DNA of 64,000 nt from Branchiostoma floridae (GCF_000003815.2 NC_049979.1:21058845-21122844), one strand, 5' to 3'. Counted from the stretch's first letter, positions 35,467-50,400 are shown. The notes: a model not told the origin generated them from the sequence alone. Translations and numbers: made by a program.

Positions 35467-38400
35467 GTAAGGTACTTACTGATTGATTACCTCTGTACGC
35501 AAACCGCACGGCCGGTATTGCCTGCATGTATTTAGGTTAAAACTATTGCGAGAAAACTGACTTTTGAACGTTTTTCTTCTGACCAACTTTGTCCCCCGAA
35601 ACAAAACAACTTGTAAATGAATATACACTCTGAGATTTTGCATTGCTCAGCATTTTCTTTCATATTTGTGACGTCAAAATCATACAACAGCCTATGACGA
35701 ATGCAATCCACCACACGGTCACACAGTGAGCAAAGAGCACTGATCACATGTACATGTAACTAGATATCTATACGTACTTTCAACGTTTCTTCAAAGTTGT
35801 CCTACCTTTCTCTCTTTTCATGATGCTAGTAATCATGACTAATGGGCTACGAGTGTAAATCTCTCTCCTTTTTTTTACACATATTATTGTCACAACCATC
35901 GGGGTAAGAAGTGGTCAAGCCTTTGGTGAATATGATGTCTAAAGGTGGTATCTCACTGCACTTGAGGCACCGGTGTGGCATTTGTTGGGTGGTTCGTTTA
36001 CTGCGGCACTGTTGTGTTATTTACGCCGATTTTTTTAATAATCTAGACATTGCGTAATACGTACAAGTATGACTTAGACGCCAACAAAATACACAAAACG
36101 TAAGAAAATTCGTTCTTTATCTCTAAAATTCGTTGAATAATCTTTCGAACCCCGCAGTGCCGCCTCGGTGCCCCGAGTGCAGTGAGATACCACCTTTACT
36201 GCTTTAGCGATAATTGCAAGGGAGGCCGACTGTCGTGTTCTTTAAGGTGCTTGAAAAAGTATGTCATTAATTGCATTTTTGACTTGCCACGAAGTCGGTA
36301 TGTAGTAGAAGAACATTCATCATCGCATTGTATGCTAAACATGAAGCAGGTGTCTACAGTCAAGACAACTAGCTCTTTCATGTTTAGCTGGCATGAAGAT
36401 TGCGTCTAGATGAAAGAATCTTTTGTCATTGCTTTTTTCGTTAGTCAACATTTAGATATCTCATGTTCAAGTTCATTAACGATAAGATAATGATACAGTT
36501 TAATAAGGATAGCTGTGTTTTGTGAAGTCCATATTCACATTACACACAATAGGAGGTCATGTCGCAAGAACATAAATTTATATAGACACTTGGCACACAA
36601 CAGGCAGTATAGAAAACCCGAAAAAATTCATGCTTTTTGAAAACTAAGGAAAGCTAACCAGTCTCCTTAAGGTCCTTCATATCTTGTCAGGTAAACGACT
36701 CGTTCTCATTTAAATGTCGAAATGCTGTCGCCTGACTTTACGCCTTGATATGGAGCAAATTATAGACAACATCACTGGTTCCTTCATTTTTCCACAACCC
36801 CTGTAATGTTTTACAAACGATGCACAACAACATTCGTATTGGTTGATGTCTTAGAAGGTTATTACAGCCTCGGGTGGGATTTCAACTCCTAAAAAATGGC
36901 TGTCGCCTGAGAAGAAACGAAGAATTCAAATAGCAGGCAAACATGTAACAATTCAGTTCCCAGAATAATAGTTCAGTAGGTGAAACCAGCTACCCAGGCC
37001 CTCTGTCCGATCACGTCAGATCGCTACTATCACTGACCTTGGAGGCTGTGTGAGGTGGTTTATGCCTGTCGCCAGATTCTGTAACAAACGTTACCACCAC
37101 TAGTACGATGGTTGCCAAGGTTTTGTTATCCACGTATAAGACTAGAAATTACCGTTTTTGTGACTCTGTACAGTTTTTCCGGCTTCCTAAAGAAACAAGA
37201 AAGGGTTGTTGACTGTTATTTGTATCACACCTTGGTTAAAAAAATGTTGTACAGAAACGACTGTAACAAACGTTACCGGTGTTTGATGCTGTCTAAGCTT
37301 TCTATTTGACCTGGTGTAAAAAAGCTGCCCACTTTTCAAATGTCCCTAGGGACATCCACTTATACCCAAGTGATGTAGTCAATAATGAGTCCTTTAGAAG
37401 AAAACAGGGTAAAGTCTACTGTTGTAACAAACGTTACCGGTAACGTTTGTTACCTGTCCTGTAATGTATTACCAATGGGACCGAAAATAATAAGTTGCCA
37501 TTTTTTGGCTATGGTTAAAAGAGGAATTTTCCTACAAAACCAGGTAGTTTTTACTGAAAATAAAGCGGATTTATTTTTCGACCAAAAAAAATGCCATTTT
37601 CGACATTTCAATGAGAACGAGTAAAACACATCCATGTACACCTATGTAATGACGCACACTTGAGTCTGTCATTGACTTTGAAAAATGGACACTTACAACT
37701 TTATTGTGCGACGCTCTGAAAATCAACATTATACCGCCCTTTAAGGTCATTACTACCAGGGGACGTGTTATACTTATGGTAATTAATGTGGACCGATGAT
37801 AACTCGGTTTGCAGTTAACGACCCATCAAGGTAGCAGAAAACAGTGTGTATCCAAACCACCAAATCCATGACCCGGAGATAGAAATTAATTATTGAAGAC
37901 CAAGCAAGTAGAAAGTCTTATGTGATCTTGAAAGACAACAAGATGTAAAATGTGCTGTGTGCGGTAGGAATTTTTCGGCCTGGAGACTGCAAAATGTTTC
38001 AGTTCGTGTACGAAAGATTTTCTCACGCTTTGAGTTTCGTTGAGCGCTCTACCGTTTTAGCTATAGGCTGTAGGTGAGTCACCGCCTAATACAATGGGGA
38101 GCATGTAACTCATTTTCGGGTTATCATTAAGTTGAGTTGAACTCAGCAGAATTTCAAGTGTGAAAAGACGATGCGCAAACTACATTTTCTTCATTTTAAA
38201 AATATTTTACAGATTGTACACTGAAAACAAACATATTCGTTTCTTAAAGAAACTCGTTTTCTAAAAGCAATTTCAGTGTCGAAGTGGTTCCTGATCAAAG
38301 AAATGAGTGCTGTGAGTATTTTATGTTAGCTCAAGGGCACAAAGAAGGGGAATGCTTACCCAAAAATTACCTCTTTGTGACAGTGGAAAGGAGTTTAACC

Positions 38401-41400
38401 CTATAGATTGTACTTATTTAATTCTGTGAATAATTATTCGTTTCTTCCTCTAGCTTAATGACACAATATTTCCAACACTCTTTTACCCGGGACCTCCAAT
38501 TGCAAATGAAGTAAAACATTGTGTTATTTGCAATAACACACTTGTGGTTTGATGTACATAACACATATAACGAGGTGGATTCAAAAAGTAATACCATTGG
38601 GTTCATAGCAGGATCATTTTTCTTCGAATGAGTTGAAATTACCTTTGTGTCAAATTTAAACTTATTTGACGAAAAGATGAACCTGTTATAAACTTAACGG
38701 TTATAAACCTTTTTGACCCCCCCGTTTTACATGCCATGATTTCAAAGACCACAAAAAAGTCCAGACAAAGTGGGCGGTGATGTTTACTTACATAGATGGT
38801 GTCACATAATTAAGTCGTAATTGATTAGAAGTAAATATATTACAAAGTATTTTGTCAACCTGATACAGAGTTGTTTTCTTTTAGCTTGGCTGCTTGTAAG
38901 TCAAGGTCTAAAATGGAAGGTTGATATATCAGTGGTCAAACTAAACGTAACCAAGCTGAAAGACGCCCAAATCCCTTATATCCCACATCATTTCTCACGT
39001 CAGTGTTGTAACGTTATAGTGTAATTGCTTGCATAACCGGGCAATCGGTAAACGGTGTTAAGTGCCTTTCCTAAAGACCCAATGCTCAGGGGACCTGCTA
39101 GGAATTCGAACTTAGAACCTAAGTCAACTAGCTTATCCAGAAGGCCACCATCATGCCACCATGTCTATTTGTTGCTAACATCGCTATGGTTAACGTTTTA
39201 TACTATACGGTTTTTCTTTCGCCATAGTTATTTTAAAAAGGTACGGTGTATTTATTTGATAAATGTTTTAAGTAATGTTACGTTTGTTTTGTAATGTATG
39301 AAAAAGACTTCAAAACGCAATGCCGAGGTCGATATATACGTAGTAGTCTATTGTGGCACAAAATAACACACGTTAAAAGTATCTCGAGATGTTGTTAAAA
39401 GAACCAAAACTAAAAATTAGACGAATCAACCAAATGTGACCGCCCCATAACAGAGGAAAAGATCTCTCAAATGTGACAAACCAACAGAAACATTTTTTTT
39501 CATTCACAGATGCGAGGAAGAGAAGCCCTCCTGCTCACGGCGGCGGTCCTGACACTGCTGTTGCTCATCGGTCACGAAGTCGACGGTAGCGGTAGTCGCC
39601 GAAGACGTCGGCGCCGAAGCACCACCAGCCCGCCGCCCGTCGACTGCCGGTGGTCGTCCTGGTCTCTGTTCTCCTCCGACTGTGGGAACACCTGCGGGGG
39701 GACGAGAACCTACACCCGGTACCGGTGCAGGCCGGCTGCGAACGGCGGCGCTGATTGTGTTGGGGACACGCAGAAGACTGAACCATGCCCGGGCACGGCG
39801 TGCCAGAACGGGGGACAGTGGAACGGCGCCTCCTGTACCTGCCCGAGTGGCTTCTATGGGTCCTGTTGTCAAACAAGTATGGTTTCTCATATATTGCAGA
39901 GTTTAGTAGTTTGTAGTAGACCATACGAAAGCCTCAGTGTGCTTTTGTGTTGTCAGTAAAGCTTCTATTGAATAGTTTTACAGATCTACTGTGTTGCATA
40001 GATTCTGAAGTAGTTTGAACTCACAAGATAAGGTTCGACATCTTATTAGTCAGTTGCACGTCTGTTGAGGAATCCACATTGTGTAATGGATACTCGACTT
40101 AAAACGTTGTTGGTTCCGATGATACTTGACCTAGACTAATGCAAACACAAAGCTTTGTGAAAATCTCACGTAAAAAAGGCACAATTTCTAGAAGGGTTGA
40201 CCCGGTTTGCTTGATGCTGTAGCGAAGCCGCGATTGCGTGACCACTGGCTATTTGAAAAAAAAAAACGCACATCATGATTCACCTCAACTGCTTTACCTT
40301 TTACCTAACATTTTTCCCCGGCCAGCTCTGATGTGCCCACCTCTGGACGCCCCCTCCAACGGTCAGATCAGCTCTCCGGTCATGACGGGTGGCGACGTGG
40401 TGTACTTCTCCTGTGACCCCGGCTACACGTTGTTGGGTAGCAGCTCGGCGACGTGCGAGTCGTCAGGCAGCTGGTCCAACAACAGACCTATCTGTCAGAG
40501 TAGGTGTCTAGTATCTTGTTATTGATCGTGATGTCAATGCGTTTTGTTACTGATGCGTCGTTCTAATGCATTAATCTGCATCTAGAATACGAAACTGACG
40601 TCAGATTTGTGATGTGTTGTGTCGAAAAATCGATGATTGAGTTTCCGCGCAGCCACTTTGTCTCCCGGCATAAGAGAATCTTTGCCAATGTTGAAAATCG
40701 GCATCGCGAACCAGCTCTCCCTCAAAAAATAAAAGCCAGCACTGCTAGAAGTCTGGGAAGGAGACTAGAATAAGGCCATATTTAGTATTTTTGTGCCGGA
40801 ATTTCTATAACTCATCTACTAGTTGTTATAATATTAAGTAGCTAACGTGTAGGCATTATGACTAACCCTTGTCTCAACATACGATACTTCTTGAAACACA
40901 AACGACTGGGTTCAGTGACCAAAGACACACTAGATCATCCTTAATAAAATGTCTCATCATAATGTTATATTGTTGATTAAACATTTTGATACGAAGTTTG
41001 AGTTTTCTATCCATCTATGATGTCCATGTAGGAGGCTCCTGCCCTGCCCTACAGGTGGTGCCGCACGGCTCGATGTACGGGTCCATGTCCACAGGCTCCA
41101 CCATGACATTCTCCTGTTTACCCGGCTACACTCTGAGCGGTCCCTCCTCCATCACATGTACCCCACAGGGAGTGTGGAGTGCGCAACCTCCAACTTGTAC
41201 AGGTACGTCGAGCGCTAGCAAATACTCAGGCAGCAGCAAAGTAATCGAACAAAGCGGTCTTTTCATCTTCTGTTTTGTGATGCAATTGTAGCATACGGTC
41301 AAACCTTTTGTACAACTGACCGCCCCAACATAAGAACCACTTGGCAAATGTAACTGCTTTTTTGTGGTCACTTCGATAATTTCCTCCATTGACGTAAGCA

Positions 41401-44400
41401 TTAAGAATCCTGTCTATAGTGACTACCTGTCCATGTAGATCAGAGTTTATCGGTCCTCTAAGTGGTCTTCTTGATTTTTAAAGTAATTAAAGGTGATAGA
41501 TGTCCAATACGGTTTATCATTACCAACCAACGACTTCAATACTTCATCAAACTTGAAATCAGAAATCTAGGAAGATTTTCTTTATGAGCAGCGTCTTCTG
41601 ATTGAAAAATAGCTTTGAGAAAACACTTTATGATACGTAAAATTGTATTCAAAGTTTTCTGTCCCTCTGATTCGCCAATTCATCAATGCAGTACAGCAAT
41701 ATATTTTGTTCCAAATTTTATTTCACCAAAACAGCTGTTCAATGCCCGACGCTGTCACCTCCTTCCCACGGAACAATCAGTAGTGTCACAGCGCCATCTG
41801 CCGGGACCTGGAACTCACTGCAGTGTGATACCTCTTTGGTAAACCAAGGCCCGGTCCATACCGTGAACTGTGGAACAGACTCCACCAACTTCAACGGCCA
41901 AACCTTCACGTAAGACAAGATATATAGATACAATGCATTCTTGTTATCTAAGCTGTCTCTCTACTGAATGAAGAGTGAAAGAATGAAGAGGAAACCCACA
42001 GAATCTAAGCTATCTTTTTTACAACCTTCGGCAGGTTCGAATGACCAATCACGTGCACGTGACCTTAGAAACAAGTGACGTATTTGTAAAAGCACCAAGA
42101 GGTTCATGCTACCTGAAGTCATTGGTAGATAATGTAGATTATTTATCAAACAAAGATTTTTTTAAAGATTCACATTATTCTTAATCTCCCTAAAGGTATC
42201 TCTCCAATCATCTTGGAACATTGTTCTACTGTCAGACACAATTTTCCCCCCATTTCACAGAGTGAGTTGTCCTGTCGGGTGCTCTGGGTGCCGAAACTGT
42301 GTCTGGGGGACTGGTGTCTACACTGATGTGAGTACTGTACTCAATACTTAGAACTATTTATTCACAACTGGAAATTATTAGGTGACTGTGTAAATTACAC
42401 TGCAGCTCACCGTTTCCAATGGCTATAGCCTCCTTCGCAGAGCCGCGGCGTTTTAATCTATTTTTGTTGAGGCTGATTCATGGTTTTCAACATGGGCTAA
42501 GGTTCTCCATGCTGGGAAGGGGAGCTTTGATGCAAAAAAAAAAACTATCTTTCCCAGCATAGAGAACCTTAGCCCATGTTGAAAATCCTGAATCAGTGTG
42601 CCCCCAGAAAAAAAACGAAAACGCCACCGCTCCCGAAGTCTGCGAAGGAGGCTAGTTCAGGACTGAGACATTTCTTGGTGTCAACTGAGACTTACAATAC
42701 AGGCAACGCACACTTTGGAATCACTGAAAAGGATGCTCATCTTTGACAGGATTCGAGTATCTGCCATGCTGCTATCCATGACGGTAGGATCACGGATGCA
42801 GGTGGGCAGGTGACCGTGCACAGATGGCCCGGACAGAACTCTTACCATGGATCATGGAAGAACGGCATCCAAACGAATGAGTAAGCCATAGAGGGTTTTC
42901 AGTAACATTTGCCGAAATATTTTCCTTCCTGGATTTCAATATCTTGCCAACAATTTGTTAGTTGGAATATTCTGTGAAGCTAAACGTGTTGTCCATCCTT
43001 TTTTTCAGTTACGGACGATGGGGTAGATCCTTCGCCTTCACACCAGGTAGCTCAACAGTCTATACGTTGTTGAATGCTTGGAAATGAAAGCTTTAGTTAC
43101 ACGTTAGTCGCTGCTGAAAGAATCTTGGTCTTGTGTATGACTCTGAGTCTTTCTACGACGAGGACAATAATTATACCTTTTGCAATATGAGGGGCTCAAG
43201 TATCAAAATTGTCACCTCGATTTGCAAGACATGTTTCTATGGGTGCTTGGTGATGGAGGTAAGATACCTCTAAAGGTGGTATCTCACTACACTTGCGTCA
43301 CTGCTGGGTTCATTCACTGCGTCACTGTTTTGTTATTTTCTCGGATTTTTAAAATGATTTAGATATTGCGTAATACGTAAAAGTAGGACATAAAAGACGA
43401 CAAAATACACAAAAAGAAGAAAATTTGTTCTTTATCTCTGAAATTTGTCAAGTATCTTTCAAACCCCAGTGACGCAAGCGTGACGCAAAGTGCAGTGAGA
43501 TACAACTTTAAGTCTAAAAAAGCAACGCATAAAATAATCATATGATTGTATATCATATACCACCCTATATGACCCTTGCTAAAGCGCTTTTGTGTACTGT
43601 TTACTGTTTATTTTACCATAGTATTGGTTTAAGTATGATGAAATCTTATAAATCTAAACTTTACAGATATCAGTGTAGCCCCAAACCGTAATATTTGTTG
43701 ATGTTACAAAATGCAAAATGATGCAGCAATCCATTGTTCTTCTATAACGTTACTGATAGTTACCAGAGAGGAAAGGTCATCAAGTACTAGCTGCGCTTCA
43801 CCAGGCTACACCAGCTTCAACGGAATCTGCTACAAGGTCTATACCAGAAACAAGAGCTACAGTCGGGCCCGACAAGTTTGTGCCGCGACGGCGGTCTGNN
43901 NNNNNNNNNNNNNNNNNNNNNNNNNNNNNNNNNNNNNNNNNNNNNNNNNNNNNNNNNNNNNNNNNNNNNNNNNNNNNNNNNNNNNNNNNNNNNNNNNNTC
44001 GATTCTCAGTACGACGGGCTTCAGCGCTGGGGCAAGAAGAGCGAGAATCCATCACTCAGGGGCAAGATCTGGATCAGGATCAGGATCAGGGGGACAACTC
44101 CCATTCTAATAATAAAGACTGTGCTCTACTGAGGCGCAGTGGACCAAAGTGGGAGGAGCACGATTGTGGTCATGGCCACAATTTCGTCTGTCAATCAAAT
44201 CATGGTATATGTCTCCTCCAAATTCAAAGTTTCCAACATAATTAAATCCCAAAATTTGATCAAAACTAAAAACGATTATAAATATATGTAGGATGGACTA
44301 ATAAAACACTTTGACGTCTATGAAAATTGTAACTTATATGTCATAATTCACATCATAGTTTTCAAAAAGTTTTAATGTCTAAAAATACCTACTCTTGCAT

Positions 44401-47400
44401 GGACAATCAGTATTGGTGGTGTCTACTGGTGATATTTACTTAATCAATAAGCAGAGTATCTATTCATCCACCCATAAGTCGGTAGATTCTGAGTTATTCT
44501 CAAACTTGTGTCTTGTTTTCAGTGATTCACTCGCAGGTACAGACCCAGTGTACCGTACTGGCGAATCCGGATCCCATAGCTCAGGGAAGCGTGACAGGAC
44601 CGACCCACCTGTACGGCACGACCATACACTTTGCCTGCTCGCCAGGGTATACCATGGTCGGTACACCCGACAGGATGTGTCAAACCAACGGTCAATGGAG
44701 TGGCTCACAACCTACCTGTCATGGTAAATATCAAACATTTAATGGAACAATCATTATCATGAGAGATATAGTATAGAACACAGAATACACTTACATGATT
44801 AACGTATGTAATGTGTAATTGATATATAGCACTTTAACGAAATATGGCAGGCTAACATTTGAGCACTCTAAACTCTAAGTGACTGGCAAATGTGTGGGTG
44901 AACTTGAATTTGGAAGCCAGATAAACCCAGTCAGGGACTTACAATCATATTGTTTCCTCAGCAAACCAAGTTCCACAGTGTACAGCCCTTAGTGCACCTC
45001 ACCACGGAACGATCAGTGGGAGCAACAATCTGGGAGACACTGTGACGTTCTCCTGCGACCTTGGTTACGAGCTAACAGGTTCTGTCACAAGGACCTGTCA
45101 GTCAACATTGGACTGGTCTGGGACACAGCCGACTTGCACCAGTAGGTCACCATACTTGCTCTTTTAGGTTACATTGGCCCGGGTCCAAATTTGTTCCTCA
45201 GACATGCAGGAAATTAATGTTGCTGTTGATGAAGTCTAGAACCCAAGAGAGAGACATATGTTTATACATTTAGTCAAGTCATGTTTATTGCACAACGATT
45301 GCATCAGGTACAATGCATGGCAAGTAACATGTATTATTAACAACTACAAACCATCTACAACAGTACACAACAGTATACTAATCTAACATAACAGAGAATA
45401 TGGTGACATAGTGTATTTCACATTGTTAGAACACTACTTCTCTTTTGCATAGCATTATATAGATTGGCCTATGTGGACAGATATGGTGTCGGGACATGAT
45501 AGGAGTACATTGCAATGAATATTTCCCTGCTTGATTTAGGTAATGTTGTTCTGTTGTTACATATGCCTGGTCAACAACTTTTTCCTTTCTTCATTATAAT
45601 AAGGGCATATCATCAGGAAATGATATTCATGATCTTCAATAGTGACAGTCTTTGCAGATTACACATTCTCTTTTCAGCTGGTACATTTTTGTGATGAGCC
45701 TTTTCAATTTCTGAACAATATGTACAATAGTCATAGTCCTGTAATATGTGTCAGAAATTTACAGGAAATATTTCATGGAAGAGTTATGAGGAAATCAATG
45801 ATTCTTGTTTTCTTGTTCAACAATGCTAGTTCATTGTTTTTTTGTTTTAATCTTGATTAGGTTTAGACATTATCATGCTTTTTTAAATGTAAAGATTGGT
45901 GAAAAAATTTCATTTACGGTGATCCTAAAATGTTCTGATGAACAGAGGTCCAGTGTCCCGTGGTGACCGCTCCCCTCCATGGACAGATGTCTGGTAACCG
46001 CTTTGTATATGGCAAACATCTGCAGTTCTCCTGCGATGCTGGTTATGAACTGGTAGGGGGCAGCGCTATTATAACTTGTCAAGCTGACGGAACCTGGGAT
46101 GGAGCAGTGCCAATATGCAACAGTGAGTTCATGTTAACCTGATTTCAAAGCTTTAATGACAAAATTTTAAAGACAGGATGCTTCTTTATTCTTTACAAAC
46201 CAATTCTTTACAGCTTGAATATCTTAGTGTTGTGTAGTGGCATAATCTGTGTGGTTTTGATTTTTGGCAACACCCCATGGACAGAGCCATATTAAACACT
46301 TTTAAAGGAAACAAAACTATATTGTTATGAATGAAGAGAATGAGACATAAAAAACAGCAACCCCATGTTTGTTGAAAGCCATACTTTAAGCACATTAAAG
46401 AACTCACCACATTTCTTGATTTCATTTCATTTCATTTATTTATTTAGCCAGGGACGACATATCGCCACTACGGCGGTTTTCAATGTGCCCTGCGTTACAT
46501 CATAAAACAAAGGTTCAAAACACTTAAATACATCAAACATAAAGTATAATACAACAAACCAAAGAAAATACATACAGCCAATACAAGCAAACTCATGATG
46601 ATAAGTAAAGTAAATAAGGTAGAATGGAATTTGCATATCAATGATTTATAAACAAAACAAAATAAACTGTTAAGTGGTAAGGCATTCCTTTTTATACATG
46701 TGTTTAAAAGACTCAACAGAGGCTGCTGCTTTCACTCTAGCTGGAAGTGAGTTCCATAATACCGCACCACTACATGAAAGGGATTTCTTTTTGTACTGAA
46801 GATGAGCTTTGGGTAGTTGTAGTCCACCCTGTGCTCTGAGTCGTGTGTTGTGGGAATGAACCCCCCTTAGCTCTGTGAATAGGCCTGAAATGTGGGGAGG
46901 GGACATTCCGTTCAATGCCTTGAAAACAAGTACCGCTTTATTCCTCTTGAGGATGTCCACCACGGGGGTCCATCCAAGTGTATGCATAATGGTTTCACTG
47001 GGTGTGTACAAGTCGCAGCCCAGGATAACCCTACCTGCCCTGTTTTGGAGTTTCTGTAGTTTGTCCATGTAAACCTTGCTACCTTGGTCCCAGACAGTAC
47101 TACAGTACTGTAAGTGTGGAAGGAAAAGTGATGAATACATTGTCAGTAAGGCCTGTTTGTTGATGAAAGGCTTGAGACACTTCATGATACCGATAACTTG
47201 GGAGAGTTTCTTTGTGACATGACTGATGTGATCATTCCACTGTAGAGCACTGTCAAGTACTACACCTAAGTACTTAAATGTGTGTACCTGATCAAGGTTA
47301 AACCCTGCTAATGTGAGATGCAAATTACTGTATGCGGCTTTTGACCTCTGTGTTCCGACAAGCATAGCTTTGCATTTTGTTGGATTTAGGGAGAGTTTAT

Positions 47401-50400
47401 TGGCAGTGAACCACTGCACAAGTAGAGTAGAGTCACATTGAATTGCCTGCTTTATTGTCTCCAGGCTACGGTGTGCAAAGTATATGATAGTGTCATCAGC
47501 GTACATTGCTACCCTGCATGACTGAATACAGTTGGGAAGATCATTGATAAGATTTATTGATAAAAGTATAGGGGTATGAGCCGGTCAAACTTACTTAACC
47601 GTCCAGTGTCTGGGTAGATATCTTGAAAAGGTGATTGTCACAAGTTATGAGTTATGTCAATACTTACACAAATCTAAATCTTAATATATGAACAAAACAA
47701 CCAAACTGCCTTTTTTTAATTGTACTTTTCCCTTACAGAGATACAGTGTCCCCCAGGCCAATCCCCATCGCATGGCCATGTGACAGGTAACATTCAGTAT
47801 GGTGACACCATCAGCTACACCTGTGATGCAGGGTACGTCCTGACCGGCGATGCCACCAGCACTTGTCTCAGTACAGGGGTGTGGAGCAATCAGCCGCCAC
47901 AGTGTACCGGTGAGTTCACTCATGTCTGCCAAAAAACATTGCAAACTTTCAATGTTCTTCCCATACCATATGATGTATAGGGCAGTGCCTATCTCTGTTT
48001 CCCTAACCCTTGGGCCACACAGCAGGGTGCTAGTCCATTGGTGGCACTGTGTGTTCAACACCCATACTCTTTCCTACATGTGCTGAGTGTTAAGCAAAGA
48101 CTGAAGCAGTAATATGTACCATTTTCAAAGTCTTGAGGATGACTTGGTCATGGAACTGAATCTCAGCAACCTAGTGCATGCAAATTCAGCACTCTACCCC
48201 CTAGGCAGTTGCTGTAGTCAACATTCCATACAGAGATAATATATCAAATTAGACATATAGACTTTTTACTTACAGAAATGTGCAATTTCTCTTTGTAAGA
48301 TGTTTGGTGCAGCAAGAAAGTGAAAGCATTTCTGTCTCCCTTCTACAGCATTGGCATGTTCCATGCCCTCTGCCCCTGCACATGGCTCAGTGGCAGGGGA
48401 CACTTTTTCCGGGGGTGTAATAACCTACACCTGTGACCCAGGCTACACCCTGAGTGGAGCCCCCACCCAGACATGTCAGAGTAGCCAGCAGTGGTCAGGC
48501 AGTCCACCAACTTGTCAAAGTAACATCCACTTACATGATGTATTTTACCCTCTAACCCCAACCCTCTTAATACCACTGGATGCCATATTACCACCACATG
48601 AGAAACGTTGCATGGAATTAAAGTCATTTTAAGAGATGTATCAATGTTACATTGGTAATGCTGAGGAGTATACACTTCTGATACTTGGGTGTTTTAGAAA
48701 ATCTTGAGAAGGCCTCCATAACAAAGTTTTTTGATTGTGTAGTATCATGGCGCTCAGTGGAATTATGATAGTTGATGCTTAACAAATTTTTCTTTTAACA
48801 TTTTTTATAACATTCCTCAATGCACAATTTAAAGATGTCCTTCCAGCAGAAGTTTGCAACAAATGCTAATGTGTCATGTAAATCTCATAGTTATGCTGAG
48901 TAGTATCCTATCTGTTTTATAGTACTAATGCAGTGGAAACTGTTTTTCAAAATTGTTAAGAACTTCAGTGTGCCAGCCTGGCTGCACCTAACCATGGGAT
49001 GGTCAGCAGCAGCACCAACCTTGTTGGAGACACCGTTACCTTCTCTTGTGACCCTGGGTTTGAGATTCACGGCTCCACAGATCGGCTCTGTCAAGCAGAC
49101 GGAACATGGTCGGGAAGCCAACCAAGGTGTAGAAGTAAGCCACATCCTCCCTATCATGCAAGCATACTTAAAGTTTGAACTTCCTAAAAATTCTTAAAGC
49201 TGGTTACTACAAACTTATATTAACTTTACAAGTTCAAAATCAGTGCTGTTTGGCAAAAAACAATATCTTTATACAATAGATGACCTTGTATTTGACACTT
49301 AATTGCAAGTGCACTACTCACACTGATATCAACAACTATAGAAAGTTACAAACCTTGTTGTGAAAATACCAATTGATATTGATCAGTATGAGTACTATAC
49401 AAAGTGCTTAAATGTTGGCATAGCATTACATGTACTGTAAGGGTTGTTACTACCTGGTTCCTAGGGATGAATAGGCATAAGGGAGGATTGTGTGTCCATC
49501 AGTAGCCAAAGGGTAAAATGTGAAAGTCATAATTGATACATTATCAGAATAGAACCATTGTTCAGCACCAAGGACAGGGTGAAGAAGGATTCAGGTATTC
49601 ACTGTCCTTGGTGCTGAACTAGGGCTGTAGTAGTGAACTTCTATCTGACATTGAAACTTTTACATAGCAGCATACTGTGGGAATGTGTTGTAGATTTATA
49701 TTAAGGTGTACGTATGCATTGTGCAAAATAATGTTTTTTTTTGCCTGTAACTCTGAAGCCGCCACTCCTCACCAACCACTTTTCCTCAGTCCCTTGAGTG
49801 GTTGTTGAGACAAGATTGTATGTAATTGAATGCAAACATTTTTCTACACCAATATTGTGTAATTATAGCCTAATGTCTTAAGATGATCTGTCTACCATCT
49901 GTTATTGTGAAAATGCCCATTGATTGTAACCCTTCATCCACACAGAGGTAAGATGCCCTGAACTGAGCGCACCAGCCAATGGTGACATGACAGGAGGGAA
50001 CCGGTACCAAAACCAGGTGCACTTCAGCTGTAACACTGGTTATCAGCTGGTCGGCAGCACCACCCTCACCTGTCAGGCTGACCAGACTTGGAGTGGGCCG
50101 GTGCCAAACTGTAGCCGTGAGTTACTGTAAATTCATTTATTTTTGCAGGGACTTACTCTAGCCGTAAAAGAGAAAAGGTGGTTTTTGATGTTCACGGTTA
50201 AAGAATTCTCTATTATAGTAGTAATACAATGGAAGAATGTATCTGAAGTGTCACAATTTTGTTCAAAAATAAAGACCACTACGAACATCTTAAGATTTAG
50301 ATACATTGCGTTTAAAGTCTTTCAAACTGTCAAGTGTCATAAAGTGTCATCAGTTGGTAATCATCTTCAATTTGTCTCATTTTGACTCACCTACAGTGGT

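Larger units (their letters stand above)
35467..39509 (+). other. Intron 1 of the sushi/LCCL gene
   Basis: Four kilobases between the 5'UTR exon donor and the start-codon exon acceptor (TTTTTTTTCATTCACAG). It contains a MITE (35940-36198), a 30-bp palindrome with repeated half-sites (37081-37453) and a tRNA-like SINE fragment (about 39057-39150). No coding exon was seen. Confidence 0.55.

Noticed and set aside
39057-39150. Possible tRNA gene (TTCGAA block)
   Set aside because: No acceptor stem or anticodon arm could be paired; it fits a decayed tRNA-related repeat instead.
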